Positions 1-8,874 of a DNA stretch of 44,532 nt are shown in pieces. A program made the position numbers and the translations under genes. Source of the stretch: an uncultured Lachnospiraceae bacterium (GTDB lineage: Bacteria; Bacillota; Clostridia; Lachnospirales; Lachnospiraceae); the NCBI GenBank assembly GCA_910588125.1, contig CAJUPI010000022.1:1-44532 (forward strand), in the 5' to 3' direction. How positions within the stretch are numbered: position 1 is the stretch's first letter; each line of letters begins with the position of its first letter. The notes under the pieces are model-generated. The model saw only the letters and a list, made by a program, of their open reading frames with translations, was not told the origin of the DNA and did not search any database.

Positions 1-121
1 CCAGAGAGATGTAGAACTAAGCCTTTCATACTGACTTTACTTTTTCAATTCACGTTTTTTAGGAAAACTTAATTAGTTTTGTAACATCAAATTTACAACA
101 AATATCCTGAAACAAATTATC

Positions 122-150
122 TTGAATAACAACCAGGGATATGATACACT
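122..150 (+). promoter_or_regulatory. Probable sigma-A promoter of glgX
   Basis: A -35 like TTGAAT (122-127) is followed after 17 nt by TACACT (145-150). Transcription would begin near 157, leaving a leader of about 145 nt before the glgX start. The leader holds a small hairpin, CGAAT/ATTCG (186-190 with 196-200), and a strong AAGGAGG ribosome binding site just before the start codon. I do not recognise a known riboswitch in it, and I see nothing else in bases 1-121 apart from an AT-rich imperfect palindrome near 64-81. Confidence 0.45.
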
Positions 151-300
151 GACAATACCATCTTTCCGCATTTTTAGCCGAAAGGCGAATACAGGATTCG
201 ACTTTGGATATGCTTGTCTATTAAGGGTAGTTTTTAATGGTTTCGTCTGGCAATTCTGATTGTTTTGGCTTAAATAATTTACTACGAAGGAGGTAACTTA

Positions 301-2451
301 ATGAATTTGCACAGCCAGAAGCTGACACTCGATTATCCTGTTTCAATTGTTCCGATGGGTGAGATTGCGGGGTATCAGGTAAGGCCGGGCCTGTTTGACA
401 GCAATGGCGCCGTGGCTTCCGAGGTGGGGGTGAATTTTACCGTTCACACCCAGAACGGCCATTCCTGCGAGCTCTTGTTGTTTCACAAGGGAGAGGAAGA
501 CCCTTATGCGATTCTTCCATTTCCCGACGAATATAAGGTCGGGGATGTGTATTCGATGATTGTATTTGGACTAAAGATTGAAGATTTTGAATATGCCTAC
601 CGGATTGATGGGGAATACCGGCCGGAAAAAGGAATGCTGTTTAACCGGGATGCGATTCTTTTAGATCCCTACGCGCGGGCTGTGACCGGGCAGGAGATCT
701 GGGGCGAGAAGATGGTGAAGCATTATCATGCCCGGGTAGTGAAGGATGTGTTTGACTGGGGAGACATGCCGCAATCCTCAAGACAGCTGTGTGATCTGGT
801 GATTTACGAGATGCATGTGCGGGGATTCACCTACCACCCCAGCTCAGGGGTACAATTTCCAGGCACCTTTGCCGGGATTCGGGAAAAGATTCCTTATCTG
901 AAGGAACTGGGAATCAATGCCGTGGAGCTGATGCCGATCTTTGAATTTGATGAGACGATGAATTCCCGGGAGGTGGACGGGCAGCTATTGTTGGATTATT
1001 GGGGATATAATACAGTAGGCTTTTTTGCCCCCAACAGCAATTATGCATCAACGATTGAGCATAACCGGGAAGGGACGGAGCTCAAGGAACTGATTCGGGA
1101 GCTGCATGACAATGGAATCGAGATCATACTGGATGTGGTTTTTAACCACACAGCTGAGGGGAATGAGATGGGCCCCACATTTTGTTTTAAAGGGATTGAT
1201 AACAAGATTTATTATATGTTGACTCCGGAGGGGAATTATTATAATTTCAGCGGCTGTGGCAACACGCTCAATTGCAACCATCCGATTGTACGGCAGATGA
1301 TACTGGAATGTTTACGCTATTGGACGATCAATTATCGGGTGGATGGTTTTCGGTTTGATCTGGCGAGCATTCTGGGAAGGAACGAGGATGGTTCGCCCAT
1401 GAATAAGCCGCCGCTATTGGAAAGCCTGGCCCATGATCCGATTTTGGGAAATGTCAAGTTGATTGCTGAGGCGTGGGATGCGGGCGGGATGTATCAGGTG
1501 GGCTGTTTTCCTGCCGAGAAGCGCTGGGCGGAGTGGAACGGCCGTTACCGGGACGCGCTCCGGGGATACTTAAAGGGCGATTGTTGGGAAGCGTGGAATG
1601 CGGCCTGGAGTATATGCGGTTCCGGGGATCTTTACGGCTTCCATACCTCAGATGACAACGGGCGCTATGCAGGATACAATTCCTGCGTGAATTTTTTTAG
1701 TTGCCATGACGGGTTTACCCTGTATGATCTCTACTCCTACAATGATAAGCACAATGAGAAAAACGGCTGGAATAACACGGACGGGGCTAATGACAATCGC
1801 AGCTGGAATTGCGGTGCGGAAGGGGAGACGGATGATATTGAAGTATTAAAGCTTCGTTACCGGATGATCCGCAATGCCTGTGCGGTGCTGATGTGCAGCC
1901 GCGGAGCGCCGATGTTTCTGGCTGGAGATGAGTTTGGCAATACTCAGTTTGGCAATAATAACAGTTATTGCCAGGATAATGAGATTTCCTGGTTGGATTG
2001 GAGATTACTGGATAAAAACAGGGAGCTGTTTGAATTTTTTAAATTTATGATTCATTATCGTAAGAAACATCCGGTAATCCGCAAGAAATTGCCGGATGCG
2101 ATCTGTGGTATGGAACCAATGCAGTCTCATGATGTCTGTGCGGAACGGGCTGAAATTCCTGAGAATGCAAAAACAATTGGTATCAGTTTTGCCGGTTATG
2201 ACAGGGAAGAGGGACGGGATGATCTGATTTACATCGCAATCAATACCTACTGGGAAAATGTGGAGATCACGTTACCGGATTTGCATAAGCGGGGGGCCTG
2301 GTATCTGAGCGTCAATACCTACGGCGACTGGCAGGGGCGTTACGTTTATGAAGAAGAGGAAGAAGTGCGGATCGATGGTTCGTTTATCATGAGGCCCCGT
2401 TCTGTAGCGGTGTTTTCCGGGCGCGCGTTTTTGTCGCCGAGACGGTTTTAA
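301..2451 (+). CDS. glgX: Glycogen debranching enzyme (GlgX/isoamylase type, GH13)
   Basis: A cytoplasmic alpha-1,6-glucosidase that would trim branches from glycogen or limit dextrins. The 716 aa length fits the GlgX/isoamylase group. An N-terminal CBM48-like beta-sandwich (about 15-130) precedes the GH13 barrel. The catalytic triad is visible: the Asp nucleophile in GFRFDLA (about D353), the acid/base Glu in LIAEAWD (about E390) and the stabilising Asp in SCHDGFT (about D470). The family-typical block MFLAGDEFGNTQFGNN follows, and residues from about 600 form the C-terminal beta domain. The start is supported by an AAGGAGG ribosome binding site. It has its own upstream promoter-like site and no glycogen synthesis genes beside it. 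Pullulanase-like specificity cannot be excluded. Confidence 0.93.
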   Translation: MNLHSQKLTLDYPVSIVPMGEIAGYQVRPGLFDSNGAVASEVGVNFTVHTQNGHSCELLLFHKGEEDPYAILPFPDEYKVGDVYSMIVFGLKIEDFEYAYRIDGEYRPEKGMLFNRDAILLDPYARAVTGQEIWGEKMVKHYHARVVKDVFDWGDMPQSSRQLCDLVIYEMHVRGFTYHPSSGVQFPGTFAGIREKIPYLKELGINAVELMPIFEFDETMNSREVDGQLLLDYWGYNTVGFFAPNSNYASTIEHNREGTELKELIRELHDNGIEIILDVVFNHTAEGNEMGPTFCFKGIDNKIYYMLTPEGNYYNFSGCGNTLNCNHPIVRQMILECLRYWTINYRVDGFRFDLASILGRNEDGSPMNKPPLLESLAHDPILGNVKLIAEAWDAGGMYQVGCFPAEKRWAEWNGRYRDALRGYLKGDCWEAWNAAWSICGSGDLYGFHTSDDNGRYAGYNSCVNFFSCHDGFTLYDLYSYNDKHNEKNGWNNTDGANDNRSWNCGAEGETDDIEVLKLRYRMIRNACAVLMCSRGAPMFLAGDEFGNTQFGNNNSYCQDNEISWLDWRLLDKNRELFEFFKFMIHYRKKHPVIRKKLPDAICGMEPMQSHDVCAERAEIPENAKTIGISFAGYDREEGRDDLIYIAINTYWENVEITLPDLHKRGAWYLSVNTYGDWQGRYVYEEEEEVRIDGSFIMRPRSVAVFSGRAFLSPRRF

Positions 2452-2579
2452 ATAGGATGCTATTGTTCATGGAGAATCGATGCTATAAAAAGAAATTCAA
2501 AGAATAAGTAATGAAAAGATGAGCGCAAGGGTTACGCCATGTTCCCGGGCGCTCAGATTGCGTGACAGGAGGCAGGGAA

Positions 2580-3455
2580 ATGAAACAAGTGGAGAAGACC
2601 GGACTGGTGCTGGAGGGCGGCGGAATGCGTGGAATCTACACTGCCGGTGTGTTGGATGTTTTTCTGGAAAAGGGGATTGTCTTTGATGGTGTGATCGGAG
2701 TGTCCGCCGGCGTGATACACGGATGCTCTTATGTGTCCGGCCAACGGGGACGGAGTATCCGCTATTATAAACGGTACTGTACGGACTGGCGTTTTATGAG
2801 CCTGCGCAATTTTCTGTTGACCGGAGACATGGTGGGAGAAAAATTTTGCTATCACGATCTGCCGGATCTGCTGGATCCCTATGATTATGAGGCGTTTAAA
2901 CGTTCGCCTACAGAATTTTATGCGACATGCAGCAACATTGAGACAGGCAAGGCGGAGTACTTAAAGCTGAACGATATGAAAACGCAGGTAGACATCATGC
3001 GGGCATCTGCTTCGCTGCCATGCATCTCTAAAATCGTGCGAATAGGTGGGAAGAAATACTTGGATGGCGGCTGCACGGACAGTATCCCTGTGCGGGCATT
3101 TCGGAAAATGGGGTTTCGCCATAATGTAGTGGTGCTGACCCGCGAGGCCGGCTATGTGAAACAGGCGGAGATGAACCGTCTGGTGCGCCTGCGTTATTTC
3201 CGCTATCCACGCCTGGTACGGGCGCTGGAACGCCGCCATGAAGAATATAACAAGACTATCCGTTATCTCCGGCGTTTGGAGAAGGCCGGTGAGATCTTTA
3301 TCCTTTCACCCAGCCGGGTGCTGACCATCGGACGAATGGAGCACAACCCGAAAAAGCTGCAGAAGACTTATGATCTGGGCCGTCAAGATGCGGAGCGGCA
3401 GCTAAAGGCATTGTTAGCATGGCGGGAGAAGGTGGCGGCAGTCAAAAGCGAATAA
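2580..3455 (+). CDS. Patatin-like phospholipase family protein
   Basis: A 291 aa predicted serine lipid acyl hydrolase. It has the patatin signature elements in order: the oxyanion loop EGGGMRG near residue 13, the nucleophile elbow GVSAG with Ser at about 42, and the catalytic Asp in YLDGG at about 162. It belongs to the YjjU-type group of bacterial patatins and has no signal peptide, so it is probably cytoplasmic or membrane-peripheral. The open frame extends upstream to a GTG at 2562, but the AGGAGG ribosome binding site lies inside that extension and points to the ATG at 2580. A hairpin (GAGCGC/GCGCTC, 2521-2554) lies just upstream. The true substrate is unknown. Confidence 0.88.
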   Translation: MKQVEKTGLVLEGGGMRGIYTAGVLDVFLEKGIVFDGVIGVSAGVIHGCSYVSGQRGRSIRYYKRYCTDWRFMSLRNFLLTGDMVGEKFCYHDLPDLLDPYDYEAFKRSPTEFYATCSNIETGKAEYLKLNDMKTQVDIMRASASLPCISKIVRIGGKKYLDGGCTDSIPVRAFRKMGFRHNVVVLTREAGYVKQAEMNRLVRLRYFRYPRLVRALERRHEEYNKTIRYLRRLEKAGEIFILSPSRVLTIGRMEHNPKKLQKTYDLGRQDAERQLKALLAWREKVAAVKSE

Positions 3456-3528
3456 TTTTCTGCCAGTTTTTCTTAATATCCCTCTGCTTTCAGTCGAAAT
3501 ATCAATTAAATCCCCAATAGACGAAAAA

Positions 3529-3628
3529 GTCAAATATCCCGCGGCAAGCAACGGGGCATTTGACCTTCGCAGCATTCGCCAAATGCTCGTTCCTTAAAGG
3601 ACTAGTTTCGCCTCGCAAGGCACGAGGC
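3529..3628 (+). promoter_or_regulatory. Structured leader with two mutually exclusive hairpins
   Basis: GTCAAAT (3529-3535) pairs with ATTTGAC (3558-3564). The overlapping GCATTTG (3556-3562) pairs instead with CAAATGC (3580-3586), so the two stems compete for the same bases. A third hairpin, GCCTCG/CGAGGC (3610-3628), stands shortly before the ribosome binding site of the next gene. The arrangement resembles an attenuator or a degenerate intergenic repeat. I see no run of T after either stem, and no known riboswitch class is recognised. Confidence 0.4.
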
Positions 3629-3665
3629 TTGGCTCATTGCTCGCGGAAGTAAAGGAGGTGACGGG

Positions 3666-4544
3666 ATGGGACTGGAAAGAATCGGAGGGCCCCGGCAAGA
3701 GAGCAAATCTCCGCGGCAGGAAAAGATTGAGATGCTCAGGCAGCAGGGGAAGCAGCTGCCATCTAGCGGCGGAATGAACCGCACAAGTAAGCTTTTTGTC
3801 CAGACGGTAACGCGAAACAGAGGAGGTCTGAGCAAATCCCAGATACAGAAAAAGCTGCAAAAGATCAAAAACAAACTGAGATCGGGGGCCAGGCTGACAG
3901 GGGAGGAAAAGGCGTTTCTGCAGGAACATGCGCCGGAGCTTTATCGAAAGGTTATCGCATTAGAGAGGGAGCGGGCCGCCTATGAGGAGCAGCTAAAAGC
4001 AGCTAAGACGCGGGACGAAGCGGAGAATATCCGTATGAACCGGATGTCGATGGCGGTAGCGGCCGGAGAAAAGAAGGATGCCGAGTTTGAGATGATTCGC
4101 ATGGCGCAATTGCAGGCGGCGGAAGCAGAAACGAAAATGATTGTTTTGTCAAAGCCGTGGAAGCATGAGCAGGATCGGGAACGCCGGGAAAAGCTGGAGC
4201 GTGCCGCTAAGAAGCAGGTGAACACCGAACGGCGGATGAAGCGTTTGCGCCGGTGGAACAACGGAAAGGTGGAAGAGGTAGTCTCGGGAGAAAACAATGA
4301 GACGAAGGCGGAACAGGGTACTTCGGAACAAATGCTTTCGGAAAAGACGAAAGCGGATCAGGAGACGATCCGGCTGGTGGAAGCCCGGATGGCGGTACTT
4401 GGCGGGGCGGTGCTTGCTCAGGAAGGGATGGAATTTGCCCAGGCAGTAGATATCTCGCAGGGGAAGGCTGCGTATAGCGCGATGACAACTCAGGTGACAG
4501 AGGAACCGCCAAAGGAAAATAAGGGTTATATTCGGAAGGCGTAG
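3666..4544 (+). CDS. Hypothetical charged, coiled-coil protein
   Basis: I do not recognise this 292 aa protein. It is very rich in Lys, Arg, Glu and Gln, with no signal peptide or membrane segment. Residues 1-50 look disordered and basic. Residues 57-115 contain a predicted helix pair, beginning LSKSQIQKKLQ and continuing through a LTGEEKAFLQEHAPELYRKV segment. Residues 110-210 are long heptad-like helices likely to form a coiled coil, and the tail is acidic and disordered. The start is supported by AAAGGAGG at 8 nt spacing. It stands alone, with a structured leader upstream and a promoter-bearing gap downstream. Codon usage matches its neighbours, so it is probably a real gene. A structural or regulatory role is possible but unproven. 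Confidence 0.7.
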   Translation: MGLERIGGPRQESKSPRQEKIEMLRQQGKQLPSSGGMNRTSKLFVQTVTRNRGGLSKSQIQKKLQKIKNKLRSGARLTGEEKAFLQEHAPELYRKVIALERERAAYEEQLKAAKTRDEAENIRMNRMSMAVAAGEKKDAEFEMIRMAQLQAAEAETKMIVLSKPWKHEQDRERREKLERAAKKQVNTERRMKRLRRWNNGKVEEVVSGENNETKAEQGTSEQMLSEKTKADQETIRLVEARMAVLGGAVLAQEGMEFAQAVDISQGKAAYSAMTTQVTEEPPKENKGYIRKA

Positions 4545-4628
4545 GGCGGGAAATAAAAACGGAGATGGCTGCTGCAAGAAAAATTTGAATATTGGTTTTA
4601 CCTATGGCATTTATAACAGATATAGTAT

Positions 4629-4657
4629 TTGACTATTCGAAGGAATTTGTGCATAAT
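4629..4657 (+). promoter_or_regulatory. Promoter of the aconitase-family gene
   Basis: TTGACT (4629-4634) and CATAAT (4652-4657) are separated by exactly 17 nt. Transcription would start about 40 nt before the coding region, which has a strong AGGAGG site. No operator palindrome is evident. Confidence 0.55.
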
Positions 4658-4701
4658 AAAGGTAACAAAATACAATAGTTTCTTCGAGGAGGAAAAACGA
4701 G

Positions 4702-6993
4702 ATGGTAAAACTATATGAGGGCGGTGCATATCTGGTGAATGGAACAGAGCTGGTGCCGGAGCGTGAGGCGGCGCGGGTGCTTTCTCTGACCGGGAAGGAA
4801 GCGGATAAGGAAGCGGCAAAGAAAGGGACGATGGCCTATTCCATTCTGGAGGCGCATAATACTTCCGGGGATATGGATAAGCTGAGGATCCGTTTTGACT
4901 CGATGACCAGCCATGATATCACTTTTGTGGGGATCATCCAGACAGCAAAGGCATCTGGCATGGAGAGCTTTCCTTTGCCCTATGTATTGACCAACTGCCA
5001 CAATTCACTGTGCGCGGTAGGGGGCACGATCAACGAGGATGATCATGTGTTTGGCCTTTCTGCCTGCAAAAAATACGGTGGTATCTTTGTACCGCCACAT
5101 ATCGCTGTGATTCATCAGTATATGCGTGAGATGATGGCCGGCTGTGGGAAGATGATTTTGGGTTCAGACAGCCATACCCGCTACGGGGCGTTGGGCACTA
5201 TGGCGATCGGCGAGGGCGGCGGCGAGTTGGTCAAACAGCTTCTGCGTGATACGTACGATGTGAATTATCCAGGGGTGGTGGCGATCTATTTGGATGGCAA
5301 GCCGATGCCGGGAGTAGGGCCGCAGGATATCGCATTGGCGATCATTGGGGCAGTCTTTAAGAATGGCTATGTAAAAAATAAGGTGATGGAGTTTGTTGGA
5401 CCAGGGATAGCTTCCATGACTACGGATTTTCGCAATGGTATCGATGTGATGACTACAGAGACCACTTGCCTGTCCTCGATTTGGAAGACAGATGAAGATA
5501 CGAGAGAATTTTTGTCCATGCATGGAAGAGGAGAGGAGTATCGGGAGCTGAAACCGGCGGACATAGCCTACTATGACGGTGCGGTATATGTAGATATGAG
5601 CACGGTAAAACCGATGATCGCGCTGCCGTTCCATCCCAGTAATACCTACGAGATCGAGGAGCTGAATCAGAATCTGGGAGATATTCTCAGAAGCGTCGAG
5701 GTTGAGGCGACTAAAGTGACCGGCAATCCGGATCTCGATTTTTCCATGACAGACAAGATTGTGGATGGAAAATTGCGGGCGACCCAAGGGATCATTGCCG
5801 GGTGCGCGGGCGGCAATTATACCAATGTGATGGAGGCGGCCCATATTTTGAAGGGCAAGAGCTGTGGTGCGGATATATTCTCATTGTCGGTCTATCCCTC
5901 TTCTCAGCCGGTATACATAGATCTGGTGAGAAAGGGAGCGATTGCCGAATTGATGGCAGCAGGTGCTGTGTTAAAGACCGCCTTCTGCGGGCCGTGCTTC
6001 GGCGCCGGCGACACTCCGGCAAATAACGGTTTTTCGATTCGTCACACCACCCGGAATTTCCCCAACCGGGAAGGCTCCAAGCCAGGAGTGGGGCAGATGT
6101 CGGCCGTAGCATTGATGGATGCCCGTTCCATCGCGGCGACAGCGGCTAATGGAGGCATTCTGACACCGGCAACCGATATTGTCGATGATTATCAGGTGCC
6201 GGAGTATGCTTTTGATGGCAGCGTGTATAAGGCACGTATTTATCAAGGTTATAAAAAGGGTGATGAGAAGGCGGAGCTGGTATATGGCCCGAATATCAAA
6301 GACTGGCCGGAGATGAGCCCGCTGACGGAGAATATCCTGCTAAAGGTTTGCTCTAAGATTCTTGACCCGGTGACGACTACCGATGAATTGATTCCGTCCG
6401 GAGAAACCTCGTCTTACCGTTCAAATCCGTTGGGATTGGCGGAGTTTGCCCTGTCGAGAAGGGATCCGGAGTATGTGGGCAGAAGCAAAACTGTGGATAA
6501 GCTGGAAAAAGCGAGAGTGGCAGGAGTTTGTCCTATTGATATGGAGCCAGAGTTAAAAGAGGTTTTTGATAAAATCCATACGATTCCGGGCAATGAATAT
6601 GTGCAGGCATCGGAGACAGAGATCGGAAGTATGGTTTACGCCAGACGGCCGGGAGATGGCTCTGCCAGAGAGCAGGCGGCAAGCTGTCAGCGTGTTATCG
6701 GCGGACTCGCCAATATCTGTACGGAATATGCGACTAAGCGTTATCGTTCGAATGTGATGAACTGGGGAATGCTGCCATTCCAGATGGCGGGAGAACCGGA
6801 TAGCTTTGTGGTCGGCGACTATATATATGTGCCGGGAGTGAAAGCGGCGCTGGACGGCGATATGAAGGAGATCCCGGCGTATGTGATGGGGGAGACGATT
6901 AAGGAAATTACGTTGTATATTGCCGATATGACAGAGGATGAGAAAAAGATTGTTAAAGCGGGGTGCTTGATTAATTATAATAGGAACCGGTAA
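4702..6993 (+). CDS. Aconitase-superfamily hydratase
   Basis: A 763 aa cytoplasmic [4Fe-4S] hydro-lyase. Three cluster-ligand cysteines are visible: Cys368 in the block IAGCAGGNYTN, which replaces the usual GSCTN-type block, and Cys429 and Cys432 in FCGPCFGAG. The C-terminal swivel domain with the substrate-binding region occupies roughly residues 560-763. The family catalyses stereospecific dehydration/rehydration of hydroxyacids such as citrate to isocitrate. The sequence resembles the divergent YbhJ/hydratase branch rather than classical AcnA or LeuC, so citrate may not be the substrate. It is monocistronic, with no citrate synthase or isocitrate dehydrogenase nearby, and is followed 24 nt after its stop by a long hairpin element. 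Confidence 0.87.
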   Translation: MVKLYEGGAYLVNGTELVPEREAARVLSLTGKEADKEAAKKGTMAYSILEAHNTSGDMDKLRIRFDSMTSHDITFVGIIQTAKASGMESFPLPYVLTNCHNSLCAVGGTINEDDHVFGLSACKKYGGIFVPPHIAVIHQYMREMMAGCGKMILGSDSHTRYGALGTMAIGEGGGELVKQLLRDTYDVNYPGVVAIYLDGKPMPGVGPQDIALAIIGAVFKNGYVKNKVMEFVGPGIASMTTDFRNGIDVMTTETTCLSSIWKTDEDTREFLSMHGRGEEYRELKPADIAYYDGAVYVDMSTVKPMIALPFHPSNTYEIEELNQNLGDILRSVEVEATKVTGNPDLDFSMTDKIVDGKLRATQGIIAGCAGGNYTNVMEAAHILKGKSCGADIFSLSVYPSSQPVYIDLVRKGAIAELMAAGAVLKTAFCGPCFGAGDTPANNGFSIRHTTRNFPNREGSKPGVGQMSAVALMDARSIAATAANGGILTPATDIVDDYQVPEYAFDGSVYKARIYQGYKKGDEKAELVYGPNIKDWPEMSPLTENILLKVCSKILDPVTTTDELIPSGETSSYRSNPLGLAEFALSRRDPEYVGRSKTVDKLEKARVAGVCPIDMEPELKEVFDKIHTIPGNEYVQASETEIGSMVYARRPGDGSAREQAASCQRVIGGLANICTEYATKRYRSNVMNWGMLPFQMAGEPDSFVVGDYIYVPGVKAALDGDMKEIPAYVMGETIKEITLYIADMTEDEKKIVKAGCLINYNRNR

Positions 6994-7016
6994 AGGTGTG
7001 TGATCCGTGTGGTCCA

Positions 7017-7279
7017 CATGGCAGGAGGGGACTCGTGACGGCCGGGCCGCCGGGAAGGTTATCGGAATTTTTTGCTGGTCTTCGGGATTAAGAAGCCCTA
7101 AAAGTTCGGAATTTTGCTAGAAGCGAAACGAAAATGCCCAAACTCGCTTCGCTCAGACAGTGTGCATTTTCGTTTCATCGCAAAATCCAGAGCTTTAAGG
7201 GCTTCTAAATCCCTACGAATGCAAAAAATTCCGATAACCTTCCCGGCGGCCCGGCCGTCACGAGTCCCCTCCTGCCATG
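7017..7279 (+). repeat. Long inverted-repeat hairpin element, copy A
   Basis: Perfect 59-nt complementary arms lie at 7017-7075 and 7221-7279. Inside them are imperfectly paired conserved blocks (TTCGGGATTAAGAA at 7081-7094, opposite TTCTAAATCCC near 7203-7213), then the stem GAAACGAAAATGC/GCATTTTCGTTTC, and the apical sequence AACTCGCTTCGCTCAGACAG at 7141-7160. Almost the whole 263 bp can fold into one rod. It begins 24 nt after the aconitase-family stop codon, in the sense orientation. Reading frames across it are by-products of the palindrome and are not genes. Confidence 0.9.
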
Positions 7280-7364
7280 CTACGGTATACATCAACGCTG
7301 GAATATAAAAGCTTTTATTTGGAAGAATGTTGCTGTGTGCAATATGATATTTTGCCAAATGTCA

Positions 7365-7618
7365 GCCAATGAGGAGGCGGAGGCCTGGCGACGGGAGGGA
7401 AATAATGTTGCCGGTTTGCATTTGCAGGGATTTAGAAATTCTTAAGCTTTCGGATTTTGCGTTAAAACGAAAATGCATACTGTCTGAGCGTAGCGAGTTT
7501 ATGCATTTTCGTTTTGCTGTTAGCAAAAGCCGGATGCTTTAGAAATTCTTAATCCCGAAGACCAGCAAGCCGGCAACCTCATTTCCCTCCCATCGTCAGG
7601 CCCCGCTCCCTCATTGGC
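7365..7618 (-). repeat. Long inverted-repeat hairpin element, copy B (opposite orientation)
   Basis: This is the reverse complement of the copy A design. The apical sequence is at 7480-7499 with one substitution relative to A (CTTCG to CTACG). The conserved TTCGGGATTAAGAA block appears inverted at 7546-7559. The outer arms run inward from GCCAAT (7365-7370) and ATTGGC (7613-7618) and are unrelated to the copy A arms, yet largely complementary to each other, with several mismatches of G-T or A-C type. On the minus strand it begins about 33 nt after the stop of the isomerase/epimerase gene, again in sense orientation. Together with copy A it fills the gap between the convergent genes. Confidence 0.88.
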
Positions 7619-7650
7619 GTACCCCCTGACATATTTTTAGCATCATCCAT

Positions 7651-8454
7651 CTATAAAAGCATCTCCCGAATCCTTTCCCCGCAGGCGTATGCCGCCTCAA
7701 GATATTCTTTCACAGACATGGCTTGGTATTCTGGTTTGTTCTGGTCGCTGACTTCCAGTGTCACGGGTCCCTGATAATGATAACGGTTCAGCTGGGCGGC
7801 AAACCATTTCCAGTCGAGGACTCCGTCGAAGGGAAGCAGATGGATATCATCTCGATAGTCAATATTGCCGGGCTGGGTGACGCCGCGGTTGTCATGAATA
7901 TGGAGGCACATCAGGCGGTTGCTGTAGCGCTCCATCATATCGATATCTGGGGTGTAGCACAGGTTGTGGCCAATATCCCAACAGAAGCCGTGATAGGGAT
8001 CGGGAATATAGTCCATTACCGCTTTCAGATGCGGCAGGGGTTCAATGTTTTCAAAACAGACATGGACATTTTGTTTTTTTGCATAATCGCAGAGGGAACG
8101 AAAGCGTTCCAGGCCTTCCGGTGAGATATCGGGGGCGTGGTTGCCTACTGTGACATGGAGGATAAATTTGTCTACGGCAACGGCGTGGCAGGCATCTATG
8201 GAGCTTTTTAGAAATTCTGAGTATTCATTGCCGGCCTTTCCGGATTCCCATATCCGGTTGGCATATTGATAAGGACCATGGATGGTCTCGAAATCCAACT
8301 GATGTTTTCGCACAAGCCGGGCCCAGCTCCCGAGAGGCTCGCAGCCGGTGTAAGTGGCAAAAAAGCCATGAAATCCCACTTCTTTTATCAAAGGAATCTG
8401 TTCTTCTACCGGAACCTTGCTTCCCACAATGGCAGAGATGTTGATTTTTCGCAT
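7651..8454 (-). CDS. Sugar phosphate isomerase/epimerase (xylose isomerase-like TIM barrel)
   Basis: A 267 aa member of the xylose isomerase-like TIM-barrel superfamily, cytoplasmic, which typically uses a divalent metal to interconvert ketoses, keto-acids or inosose-type compounds. Family features include the ETIHGPYQ segment, HVTVGNHAPD, VCFENIEPLP with a metal-binding Glu, and FCWDIGHNLCY and CLHIHDNRG with metal-ligand Asp and His residues. An in-frame ATG at 8460 sits directly against the Shine-Dalgarno AAGGGG. The ATG at 8454 has normal spacing and is preferred. It is a single gene facing copy B of the hairpin family. The substrate cannot be told from the sequence. Confidence 0.85.
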   Translation of the reverse strand: MRKINISAIVGSKVPVEEQIPLIKEVGFHGFFATYTGCEPLGSWARLVRKHQLDFETIHGPYQYANRIWESGKAGNEYSEFLKSSIDACHAVAVDKFILHVTVGNHAPDISPEGLERFRSLCDYAKKQNVHVCFENIEPLPHLKAVMDYIPDPYHGFCWDIGHNLCYTPDIDMMERYSNRLMCLHIHDNRGVTQPGNIDYRDDIHLLPFDGVLDWKWFAAQLNRYHYQGPVTLEVSDQNKPEYQAMSVKEYLEAAYACGERIREMLL

Positions 8455-8541
8455 TATCATTCCCCTTTTCTTTTTGCGATGCGCCTTGACGCATGTGATT
8501 GTGTTTTTATGGGCTGCTTTTTAACAAATAAAATCAAGGTG

Positions 8542-8570
8542 AGTTTATCCTGAATCGGGCAAAAAGGCAA
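8542..8570 (-). promoter_or_regulatory. Possible promoter of the isomerase/epimerase gene
   Basis: On the minus strand TTGCCT (8565-8570) and TAAACT (8542-8547) are 17 nt apart. A small hairpin, ATGCG/CGCAT (8479-8494), lies in the leader. The match is modest. The rest of the 8455-8720 gap is AT-rich, with no other element I can support. Confidence 0.3.
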
Positions 8571-8722
8571 GTGTTTTTTGTTCTTTACAATATTTTAGTT
8601 TTTTTAGAATAAAAAGCGGATATTAATTACATAAAAAATAAAGTAAAAATAATAAGAAAGAAGAGAAAATGATATTTAAATATAAAAAATCAACAATTTA
8701 TGACAAAATACAATAAAATATA

Positions 8723-8751
8723 TTGACGAAATGGCAAAAATATGTTAATGT
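8723..8751 (+). promoter_or_regulatory. Promoter of the ABC transporter/GH2 operon
   Basis: TTGACG (8723-8728) and TAATGT (8746-8751) are separated by 17 nt in a strongly AT-rich region. Transcription would start about 115 nt before the binding-protein gene. No clear operator was found. Confidence 0.5.
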
Positions 8752-8874
8752 AAAGCTACAGAAACAAAGAAACAATTTAACAATTCAAATTTGCAGGTTC
8801 CTTAAAAAGTTATTTGTTTCAAAAAAAACGTAGTGGATGGTAGGGGAACGAATGCAAGGAAAAGGAGAGAGAAG

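Noticed and set aside
122..300. Riboswitch in the glgX leader
   Set aside because: Only short hairpins are visible and no conserved aptamer core of a known class could be matched.
5164..5844. 226-codon minus-strand frame inside the aconitase-family gene
   Set aside because: It lies wholly antisense to a well-supported gene and shows no family features or initiation signal; other long antisense frames in the window were dismissed likewise.
7098..7358. Open reading frames across hairpin copies A and B (also 7114-7308)
   Set aside because: They run through the inverted repeat. The similar peptides from copies A and C (KRKCPNSLRSD and KRKSPNSLRSD) reflect the shared DNA element, and there is no ribosome binding site.
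7017..7618. CRISPR array or tRNA-like structure in the repeat region
   Set aside because: There are only two units, in opposite orientation, with no regular short repeats and spacers and no cloverleaf or cas genes.
7017..7618. Insertion sequence or group II intron
   Set aside because: No transposase or reverse transcriptase frame is present, and the copy-specific arms do not behave like fixed terminal inverted repeats.
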